Assembly (NCBI GenBank): GCA_001599815.1
Contig: BCIA01000003.1
Span: 5,906,798-5,970,797 of the forward strand
DNA: 64,000 nucleotides
Reading direction: 5' to 3'
Source of the DNA: Furcasterigmium furcatum
Lineage: Eukaryota; Ascomycota; Sordariomycetes; Glomerellales; Plectosphaerellaceae
Positions 56,901 to 64,000 of the stretch are shown here, one piece after another. Under the pieces are notes generated by a model that did no database searches, had not been told where the DNA came from, and was given only the letters and a program-made list of their open reading frames with translations. Both the position numbers and the translations under genes were made by a program. The stretch's first letter is position 1. Each line of letters begins with the position of its first letter.

Positions 56901-59150
56901 TAGGCGGGCGGCCCTTACCCCCTTAATTAGGCGAGGTTAATAGCGACGACGACGGCCTCGGCGACTATAATAGCGAGGTAACGGACGATGAGGGACTCTA
57001 CGAGGACGGGGTAGAGACTAAGGGCGAGGGCGATAATACCTCTAAAGATAGTCTACGGCCTAGCAGAATCGGAGGACGCTATAAGATCTAGTACGCTATA
57101 GGCGACTTTAAGATATAGCGTATATATAAATCGCGCGAGGATTAGATGTAAACTAACGCCCGTCCCGATAATAGTAGATACTTTCCTAGCGCGGATAAGC
57201 GAGCTTAACTTTAATGCTAGCGAGGTAATTAATATACTCTAGCGGCGGTATACTATAGACTATAGAACGTGCGAGCTAAGATTAAGGCCGGCGCGTAAGA
57301 CGGACGGGTACTACCTAGTATTCTACCTCGATATAGTTAGCGTTATCGGGAAGCCCCTCTATATGATTATAAGTAGGAGCGGCTTCTTTAATAGCGTAAC
57401 GTTTACCTTATAGTATTAGTTTACACTATATAGCTTAAAGTACGTAGGGACGATATTGCCGTTTAAGCTGTGGGGCCGGACCTTCCGGTTTAGCGCGGCG
57501 GCGTTAAGAGAGCTATAATTTATAGTAATATACCCGATATAGGATATTATAACGTAGTTTAAATATATGCGTGATAAGCGGTAGAGGAAGAAGAAGGCGT
57601 TGCGGGTCTAGAGCGCGATACGGCGGGATCGCACCGAGGCGCTAGCGACGTATATAGTATAGCTCTTCTAGACGGGCGACCTGCTCGGCTAAGGTATCGA
57701 GCCGTCGTGGCTGCTAGGCGGTAAGCACTCTAAGAGTATCCCGTATAATAAGTGGACAACGTTTTAGTCCTTATTCGCTGAGGGCTAGGACGACTTTACG
57801 GCGGAGTATGCATACGATAAGTTCTAGACGGAGAACCACCCCGCGTTCTATACGTTTAATCATAGAGCTAATATCTAAATAGACGCTAACGGCCCTTTAT
57901 AGGACCTTACGCGCGAGACGTGGCTCCGACCGGACAAAGAAGATAATACTAATAATAATAGTAATAAGGATAATACCCGCGATAGCGAAGCTAACGGGGC
58001 TAGTAGCGGGCAGTACGGTAAAGTAGGCGAGCAAAATACGGAGGGAGGGTCGCTATAGTTAGAGGAGGGGCCTGGCGGCGAGGCGAGGCGGTTGGAGACT
58101 ATCGACGCGGCGACCCGGACGGCCCTATATATGGGCGGGCTAGAGTATCTACGGGAGGAGCTAGAGAGGAAATATAATATATCTAGGATCGCGTAGATAT
58201 TATATGCTATCGTATTAGATATCTATTATGCTAGGCTAGGAGGCGATAGCTAGGGGATGTAGGAGGAGGATACTATGTTGGCCGAGACGCTATATCTATT
58301 AGCCGACCGTAAAGCCATCGAGCTATAGTATGGCGGCCCGCGCGACTTTACCTTCTACCCTCTAGGCTTTTATCCTTAGTATGGTAACTTTTTATCCGCG
58401 CGGCCGCCGAGGTTCCTTTAGAACCTATATAGTATAATAAAGGATAATATAAGCTTTTAGAATAATAGGGCGGATCCTCTTAACTTTAGTTTCTTCTAGG
58501 GCTACTTAAATATTAAGAGGACGATCCGTAGCCGGCCCGAGGCCCTCCTAGCGACTAAGGCCTTTACTACGGCGGCGCTCTACCTACCGCCTAGGGAGGC
58601 AGCATAAAATACGTAGGTTAAGGCGAAGCACTAATAGCTACTAGCGTCCTTATAGGGCGGCTTAACACTATAAAACCTAGAGCGGTCGACCCTGTTTGCT
58701 TATAAGAGGGAGCGGATTAAGGCGGCTATAGAAGAAGACTAGCTGTCGTTTAGGATAGAGTAGGTAGTAACGGTTAAGGTGGCTTAGCTAATACGTAGCC
58801 GCCGCGACTTTTTTAGCGTACTATAGCCTATCTTTTAGGTAATAAGGTTCTTTCTTAGGGAAATACGGTTATATACGCCCGTCCTCCGTAGCTTTATGCC
58901 GGCTGTGTTCCCTAGTATCCTTTACGGCTACGCTAGGATACTAGAACTTACTATGGCCGATATAGAGAGCCGCTTCCGGGCGGGGGGCGATAAGGGACTA
59001 GACCTAGCCCTCTTAGAGGCCGTCGCGGCGCTCGACCGCTTAGGTAGCTTCTACTTTATAGGGGATAGTAGGGTGCTACCTAAGAGGGTCTTTAATATAC
59101 TCGTAACTATAGAGAGTATCGAGAAGGGGGGTTAGCCGTATATCTCGCTA
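53930..59150. other. RIP-decayed subtelomeric block: CpA/TpG nearly absent, CpG kept, stops in all frames
   Basis: From about 54.2 kb onward the sequence becomes dense in TA, CTAG and CG steps, while CA and TG steps are rare on either strand. Few open frames of any length remain. This is the footprint of C-to-T change in CpA context on both strands (RIP), at saturation. Unlike many RIP blocks it stays rich in G+C, because CpG and GpC steps are kept. A decayed coding frame is visible on the plus strand, with TAG in places where CAG is expected. Confidence 0.7.
57120..59135 (+). pseudogene. Long RIP-decayed coding frame, family not identified
   Basis: One plus-strand frame stays protein-like from about 57.1 kb to 59,135 if TAG and TAA are read as decayed CAG and CAA. 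Within it, 58,896-59,135 is still free of stops (MPAVFPSILYGYARILELTM, then later GLDLALLEAVAALDRLGSFYF). Checks at 57,156, 57,306, 58,317 and 58,896 all fall in the same phase, so there are few or no indels. Protein-like stretches also occur at about 54.6-56.1 kb on the same strand. Its place next to a telomere makes a subtelomeric family gene (for example part of a telomere-linked helicase-type gene) possible. I saw no helicase motif and make no functional call. Confidence 0.45.
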
Positions 59151-59166
59151 GAAGTGCTTAATATAC

Positions 59167-59186
59167 GGGTTAGGGTGGGATAGGGT
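59167..59186 (+). repeat. Degenerate telomere-like tract
   Basis: GGGTTAGGGTGGGATAGGGT contains one exact GGGTTAGGG and two near copies in the same orientation as the terminal telomere. It lies between the decayed coding block and the 3' side of the retrotransposon, where a telomere-inserted element would leave old telomere repeats. Confidence 0.4.
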
Positions 59187-59268
59187 CTATTTTTCTACCC
59201 TAGCTAATCTGCTCTAGAGCTATACTCTAGGCTATACTGCTATCTAGGAAAGGAGTATTAAGGTAGGT

Positions 59269-59416
59269 AGGAAAAACAGCTGGGAAGATAGGTAGGAAAA
59301 ACAGCTAGGAAAAATAGCTAGTAAAAACAGCTAGGAAAAACAGCTAGGAAAAACAGCTAGGAAGAATAGCTAGGAAAAACAGCTAGGAAAAACAACTAGA
59401 AAAAACAGCTAGGAAG
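59269..59416. repeat. 13-bp minisatellite, about eleven units
   Basis: The unit AGCTAGGAAAAAC (and close variants such as AATAGCTAGGAA) is repeated head to tail. It lies just past the 3' end of the decayed retrotransposon coding region, so it is probably part of the element's 3' untranslated region. Confidence 0.85.
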
Positions 59417-59429
59417 CCCGTTATAGGGC

Positions 59430-61136
59430 CTTATTCCGAGGGCAGTCCTTTACGATAGAGGCTGCTGCGGCTGCCTTAGCGCGTAGTAGGCCTAGGCCTA
59501 TAGAACTGTCCATCCAACGGGCTGTGGTAGGCCCTAAGAGCTTCTGAAGGCCCTTATAGGTCTGGGCCGTCTCCTATTCCATAAGGCCCCCTATACTAAA
59601 GATGAGGGGCTTGAAAAACGAGCCTAAGGCCCTGTATTTTCTCTTTTTCTTGTTGGCAGCCTCTATAAGGGTGGCGTNGGCGTCTTCCCTAGAGGAGTCC
59701 TTATTAATAGCTACTATCTAGACGTCGTAGTAGTATCTAGAGGCCCCTAGAGTAGCTGAAAAGTCAGCCCTTAGGGCTCCCTGGGGCTGGGGCTGGCTGG
59801 GCTGGTTGCCCTAGGGCTCCTAGGATCCCTAGGGGCTCGGGGTAGGGACAATAGGCTCGGATTCAACGTCCAGATCAGCTCGGCTAGATAGGGCTTTTTT
59901 CAGGGCTCGAGATAACTGGTCGTGACGCTGGATCCAACGCCTAGAGGCTGCTCTGCAGACGTCTTCGTGGCCTATCCCAGGCCTAGCCCCACAGTAGCTG
60001 CAGGGCCTATCGATAGGCCTTATAGGGGCTAAGAGTCTAGCCCTCAGGGCCTCAGTGGTTTCCTAGTCCGCAAAGGTGAGCTGTTTTTGGAGGGGCAGGA
60101 CCTGGAGCCACTGGCGGCCTAGATAGCTGGCGTTCTCGAGCCTAGCCCTCTGCTGGGCTAGGGATAGGCCTTGTTGAAGGCCTTGGAGCCGTTCCTGGTC
60201 TAGGGCCTTCCGTACCTCCCTAGGGGCTAGGATTGGCTTCCTAGGGGGGTCTCCGGGATCCCCGGGATCCCCGGGATCTATCCAGGGCTGGAATCGGGAT
60301 AGGATAGGTGCTGAGGCCGCCTTAGCTGCCTGGTATAGCCCTAGGGCTAGATCTGCGTGTAGGGGTATCCCTAGGCCCCCTTCCCTAGCTGGGATAGCTA
60401 TAAGGTCGAGCTAGAGGTCCTAGGGGCCCTAGCCGAGGCCCCTAGAGGCTAGGGCTACTACCGTATCCCGGATCAGGCCGTCAGCCCTTTTCCAGAGGGC
60501 AGTTAGGCCCCTAGGATCTAGCTAGCGGAGGAGGTAGCGTAGGAGCAGCTGGATACTACCCCGTAGGAGTAGTAGGGCGTACTGCTTTGGTAGGGCTGTT
60601 AGGGCCTCTAGGGCCCTAGAGAGGGTATNGATTTTCCCCTGTAGGAAGGCCTGGCGTCGGCGTAGGGGCCCTATATAGGACCCTAGGGCCTCTAGGCCTT
60701 CTTAGCGTAGGGTGGAAACGGGTTTCTCAAAGCTTTTCTGGGCGTTAAGGGTGACTAGTAAGCCCTGGAGGGTCTAGGCAGCCTAGGCTAATAGGGGCCT
60801 AGAGCTATCCTTTTCGAGGATATAGACGTCGTCTAGGTAGGCCACTATAGTAGCTATGGGCAGGCTGGCCTATAGGGCCTCTAGGGTGGGCCTAAAGGCT
60901 AGGCTGAAGAGGAGGGGCCCTATAGGGTCGCCCTGGCGTACGCCTTCGGCGCTAGCGAGGATCGCCCCGGTGTCCGTAGCTAGGATCGAGGGCCTATTAT
61001 AGGCCCACGAGGCGGCCTTATAGAAGGCTGGGGCGTATCTCGCTATCGAGGAGGCGATGGAGGCCCTGGGGATCAAGTTGAAGGCGTTGGAGAGGTCTAG
61101 GGAGGCTATGGACCTGATAGAGCCCTGGTTAGGGCC
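59430..61136 (-). pseudogene. Retrotransposon ORF, C-terminal part with many TAG stops
   Basis: Same frame as the open N-terminal part. It carries the RT catalytic core (ASLDLSNAFN, GVRQGDPIGPLL, AYLDDVYILEKD), the thumb, the CCHC motif and the endonuclease-like region. At least fifteen stops interrupt it and every one I read is TAG, as expected from CAG by CpA-to-TpA change. No indels were needed to stay in frame, apart from undetermined bases at 59678 and 60629. The copy is therefore inactive by point mutation only. Confidence 0.65.
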
Positions 61137-62903
61137 CTAGATGGCTTCCTCGAGGAGATAGATAGCTGGTTCTACCCCTCCGGGGCTGGATACGCCTAGC
61201 TGGGCGGGTAGGAGCATCTCGGGGCGAAAAGAGGTCTGGAGGATAGCCTTAAAGGCGACCTTATAGAGGAGGTCTCCTATAGCTATAGGGCGTACGCCCC
61301 CATCGGGCTTCTGCAGGCCTACTAGGCGAGAGGCGCAGAGAAGGTCGGGGCCCGGCGCGGTGCCCTGTCGGATCATATCGGCCAGTAGGCGTAGGGCTCC
61401 TAGGACGTCGGAATCAGGGCTCGATAGGGCTATATCGAGGAGTGGACGGGTCCACCCGCTCAGCCCAGGGGCCTTTTCCTTGCCTATAGAGGCTACTGCC
61501 CTGGATATGGCCTCTTCGGTGATCGGTTGGCCTGGCCTGGGGCTGGATTTCCCTCTGAACGGGTTGGTAGGGCCTATTAGGTGCTTTTTCCGTAGGGCTT
61601 CTAGGGTCTCGGGGGTATCCGGGGCAAGGGGGGTTGGGTCGATCAGGGCTCTCAAGGCCCTACCTAGATAGCCCCTCTCGAGTAGGCTAGAGGCCCTATC
61701 GATAGGGTCTAGGGCGGCTGTGGGGGGGGGTCTCGGGGCTGGGCCGTCTAGGGCTGGGATGGTAGCTGGGTAGGCCTTAAGGGTAGCCCCTAGGCTGCCC
61801 CTCTGGAGCCCTAGGCCTAGGATCCTAGGTAGTAGGAGTAGGTGAAGAAGGGTCTTCTCCCTAGGGCTCTGGAGGAAGGCCTTAGCTACCCTCGAGGCGG
61901 CTTCGGCGAAGGCCTTAGCCTGACGGTTGTGGAGGCGTTTTTCTGGGATCGGGACCGCCGAGTAGGCTAGTAGGGCCTGTATCGAGGATTTTTCTAGGGC
62001 TGGGGCGATGGCCCTGCCGTGGGCCTGTTCGAGGGTTAGTAGGGGCTCTTCCGGGCCCTCTCTAGGGCTCGGGGAGATCCTGGGAGCTGGCCGGGCCCGC
62101 TGGGCCTGCTGGGCTGGCTGGGCCTGCTGGGCTGGCTGGGCCTGCTGGGCTGGGCCTGCCGGGCTGGGCTGGGCGGGCAGGGCTGGGCTGGGGAGTCCCC
62201 CTAACCCCCTAGGCGTTATAGGGGGTAGGGTTAACTCCGTTGAGGCCCTCTCGGCTGCTCTCTCTAGTTGGGCTACTATAGAGCCCGGCGTACTAGGCGT
62301 AGTAGGCCTNCTAGGCTCTCCGGGGAGGATATCGGGTAGCGTAGAGGGCGTAGAGGGCGTGCTGGGCGTGCTGGGTGTGCTGGGCTGGGCTGGCGGGGTA
62401 GGCGTTACGGGCCTAGGGCTAAAGAGCCTTAGGCGGGCGCTGGGTCTTTCTGCGAGGGGCGAGGGGCTCCGGGCCGGGCGTTTCCGGGTCCCTAGGGCTA
62501 GGGGCTGGCTCCTATAGGGCTGGGTAGCCCAGTGGCTCGAGCCGATGCCCCGGGGCGTTGGCTGGGATAGGGCTGAGTAGGTAGGAGCTCCCTGGCTCTT
62601 AGGGCCTAGGATAGGGCTAAAGGTAGGGGCCCTAGGGGGCTGGGCCGGGTCTGAGTGGATCCTGGGCTGGGTAGAGGTCCTAGAAGCTCCTACGATCCCA
62701 TGGATTTTGGCAGCGTGGACCCGGACCCCCTGGGAGCCCTTACAGGCCGTCCCACAGTGAGGGCAGGGCTCTAGGCCTAGGGGCTGGAGCTGGAGGGCCG
62801 TGTAGGCGTCGTTGGGGTGTTTTTTCCGTATATGGTCGAGGGGGTCTGCGTAGGAGCCCTGGCAGGATGGGCAGGCCCCTATAGGGCGGTCTGGGGAGCC
62901 CAT
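61137..62903 (-). CDS. Retrotransposon ORF, N-terminal 588 codons still open (zinc fingers to RT start)
   Basis: MGSPDRPIGACPSCQGSYAD opens the frame, with a second finger following. The linker is low-complexity: four STP repeats and tandem QPAQQA units. Later come ITEEAISRAVASIGKEKAPGLSGW and VGLQKPDGGVRPIAIGDLLYKVAF, the first reverse transcriptase blocks. The frame ends at TAG 61137-61139 in LLEEAI-stop-GPNQGS, but homology runs on in the same frame without a gap, so the stop is a decayed Gln codon and not the true end. An undetermined base lies at 62310. CAG codons remain common in this half. Confidence 0.7.
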   Translation of the reverse strand: MGSPDRPIGACPSCQGSYADPLDHIRKKHPNDAYTALQLQPLGLEPCPHCGTACKGSQGVRVHAAKIHGIVGASRTSTQPRIHSDPAQPPRAPTFSPILGPKSQGAPTYSALSQPTPRGIGSSHWATQPYRSQPLALGTRKRPARSPSPLAERPSARLRLFSPRPVTPTPPAQPSTPSTPSTPSTPSTLPDILPGEPXRPTTPSTPGSIVAQLERAAERASTELTLPPITPRGLGGLPSPALPAQPSPAGPAQQAQPAQQAQPAQQAQRARPAPRISPSPREGPEEPLLTLEQAHGRAIAPALEKSSIQALLAYSAVPIPEKRLHNRQAKAFAEAASRVAKAFLQSPREKTLLHLLLLPRILGLGLQRGSLGATLKAYPATIPALDGPAPRPPPTAALDPIDRASSLLERGYLGRALRALIDPTPLAPDTPETLEALRKKHLIGPTNPFRGKSSPRPGQPITEEAISRAVASIGKEKAPGLSGWTRPLLDIALSSPDSDVLGALRLLADMIRQGTAPGPDLLCASRLVGLQKPDGGVRPIAIGDLLYKVAFKAILQTSFRPEMLLPAQLGVSSPGGVEPAIYLLEEAI

Positions 62904-63300
62904 GGGAGGGCTGGGGTCCTCGGTGGGTCCCGGGAGGGTCCTAGAGGGGTCTAGGGTCTCGGGAGGGGTCCCGGGGAGGGCTGGGGTCCCGGGGGGGGAT
63001 CCGAGGGACGTCGAGGGTCTTAGGGGGTCCCGGGAGGGGTCCTTAGGAGGGCGAGGGTCCTTAAGGGCTCTCGGGGGGTCCCGGGGACGATAGAGGGGTC
63101 CTAGGGACGTCGGGCGTCCTAGGGGGGTCCTANTAGATAGGAAAACCCTAGAGGTCTAGGGTAGAAAAACGGGTGGAAGAGAGGGTAGGAGAAAAGACGG
63201 AAAAGGGATAGGGAAGGATAGAAAAGGATGGGAAGGATGGGGAAAAAAAGAGTAGGGTAGAGGGTAGGAAAGGGTCCTCTATATAGACCTAACCTAACCC
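62904..63300. repeat. G-rich irregular repeats, 5' untranslated region of the element
   Basis: From 62,904 to about 63,120 the sequence repeats variants of GGGTCCCGGGAGGGG and GGGTCCTAGGG, on the telomere side of the retrotransposon start codon. From 63,140 to 63,290 it becomes purine-rich (GGAAAAG, GGGAAGGAT). An undetermined base lies at 63133. Confidence 0.5.
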
Positions 63301-63860
63301 TAGACCTAACCCAACCCTTAACCCAACCCTATCTCTTAGGATTCCTAAGAAAATTCCTAGGAAAAGACTCTTAAGGGAAAAATAGGAAAAAGATAAGAAA
63401 ACCATAGGTAATCTCAACCTATTCCAACCCAACCCTAGACCCAACCCAACCCTAGACCTAACCCAACCCTATACCTCACCCTATCTCTTAGGATTCCTAG
63501 GAAAATTCCTAGGAAAAGACTCTTAAGGGAAAAACAGGAAAAAAAACAAGAAATCTAAACCCATTCCAACCCAACCCTCAACCTAACCCTATACCCAACC
63601 CTATCTCTTAGGGTTCCTAAGAAAATTCCTAGGAAAATTCCTAGGAAAAGACTCTTAAGGGAAAAATAAGAAAAAAATAAAAAATAAAAATAGGAAATCT
63701 TAACCTATTCTAACCTAACCCTTAGCCCAACCCTAAACCCAACCTAACCCTATCTCTTAGGATTCCTAGATTCTATTAAAATTCCTATTAAAATTCCTTA
63801 AGGAAAACCCTTAAGGAAAATAAAAAACCCAACCCTATACCTCACCCTATCTCTATAGGT
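63291..63860. repeat. Tandem repeats of ~100-150 bp with CCCTAA-like tracts
   Basis: Each unit begins CCCTATCTCTTAGG(A/G)TTCCTA, continues with AAAATTCCTAGGAAAAGACTC-type sequence and TTAAGGGAAAAA, and ends in runs such as AACCCAACCCTAGACC. Unit starts are at 63327, 63479, 63599, 63748 and a partial one at 63845. The CCCTAA-like tracts point in the opposite direction to the terminal TTAGGG. Confidence 0.8.
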
Positions 63861-63878
63861 TTAGGGTGGACTCTAGGG

Positions 63879-63908
63879 TTCGGGTTCGGGTTCGGGTTCG
63901 GGTTCGGG
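63879..63908 (+). repeat. Five TTCGGG variant telomere repeats
   Basis: Exact TTCGGG five times in a row, directly followed by TTAGGG. From memory, MoTeR elements of Magnaporthe carry the same variant at their 5' ends. Here it marks the outer, 5' border of the retrotransposon. Confidence 0.9.
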
Positions 63909-64000
63909 TTAGGGTTAGGGTTAGGGTTAGGGTTAGGGTTAGGGTTAGGGTTAGGGTTAGGGTTAGGGTTAGGGTTAGGGTTAGGGTTAGGGTTAGGGTT
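63909..64000 (+). repeat. Telomere, TTAGGG array
   Basis: Fifteen perfect TTAGGG units plus TT run to the last base, G-rich strand reading 5' to 3' outward. This identifies the right edge of the window as a chromosome end. Confidence 0.97.

Larger units (their letters stand above)
59430..63908 (-). mobile_element. Telomere-associated non-LTR retrotransposon with restriction-like endonuclease (MoTeR/CRE/R2-like)
   Basis: The element runs on the minus strand, its 5' end towards the telomere and its 3' end towards the chromosome interior. Coding order is: two C2H2 fingers (CPSCQGSYADPLDHIRKKH; CPHCGTACKGSQGVRVHAAK); a long Ser/Pro/Ala/Gln linker; reverse transcriptase (KAPGLSGW, VGLQKPDGGVRPIAIGDLLYK, SLDLSNAFN, GVRQGDPIGPLLFSLAF, AYLDD with YLDD at 60828-60839); the CCHC motif PCSYCGARPGIGHEDVC at about 59,945-59,995; then a region with YYYDV and KKKRKYRALGSFFKPL that fits the restriction-like endonuclease. 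This domain order belongs to site-specific elements of the R2/CRE type. No APE-type endonuclease is present. Orientation and flanking telomeric repeats match priming from a chromosome end. Confidence 0.75.

Noticed and set aside
1..64000. CRISPR arrays, ribosomal RNA genes, bacterial-type operons
   Set aside because: None seen: no regularly spaced identical repeats with unique spacers and no rRNA-like sequence; the gene structures are eukaryotic with spliceosomal introns.

Overview
The window is the end of a chromosome from a filamentous ascomycete (Pezizomycotina, probably a Sordariomycete). Genes carry short 45-80 nt introns with CTRAC-type branch points. There are four fungal Zn2Cys6 regulators, two Pth11-like receptors and several MFS porters. 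The right edge is a TTAGGG telomere reading outward, and the sequence before it carries heavy CpA-to-TpA decay of the kind made by repeat-induced point mutation (RIP). Exon structures below were worked out by eye from splice signals and family conservation.

Layout. 1-2.7 kb: two broken transporter genes (the end of an ABC transporter and half of an MFS sugar porter). 4.7-16.6 kb: ordinary accessory genes: a secreted subtilase, an OPT-family oligopeptide transporter, a C2H2/Zn2Cys6 regulator, an NmrA-like reductase, a DUF1772 protein and an alpha/beta hydrolase. 16.7-34.1 kb: two divergent Zn2Cys6 regulators, followed by a strikingly ordered cluster for branched-chain metabolism. The cluster holds a divergent acetolactate synthase paralogue, E1-alpha, E1-beta and E2 of the branched-chain 2-oxoacid dehydrogenase, an anion:cation-symporter-type MFS protein and a 3-isopropylmalate dehydrogenase paralogue. 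These six genes form three divergent pairs, and each shared promoter holds one copy of an almost identical TCGG-N6-CCGA site. 35.2-41.1 kb: two Pth11-like seven-helix proteins around a secreted carboxylesterase. 42.1-52.1 kb: a probable mannoside-use cluster (class I mannose-6-phosphate isomerase-like protein, intracellular GH2 beta-mannosidase, sugar porter, Zn2Cys6 regulator).

53.2-64 kb is the subtelomere. A truncated MFS gene meets about 5 kb of saturated RIP-type decay that still shows a long decayed coding frame. After it comes a short degenerate telomere-like tract, then a non-LTR retrotransposon on the minus strand with two C2H2 fingers, a reverse transcriptase with YLDD, a CCHC knuckle and a restriction-like endonuclease region. 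The element's 5' end faces the telomere and finishes in tandem repeats, five TTCGGG units and about fifteen TTAGGG units. This is the arrangement expected of a telomere-targeted, MoTeR-like element.

How the genes could work together: the 21.7-34.1 kb cluster could make branched 2-oxoacids (acetolactate synthase and isopropylmalate dehydrogenase steps) and convert them to isobutyryl-, isovaleryl- or 2-methylbutyryl-CoA through the dehydrogenase complex, under one Zn2Cys6 regulator. The acetolactate synthase carries substitutions at three positions known as inhibitor-resistance sites, so self-resistance is a second possible reading.
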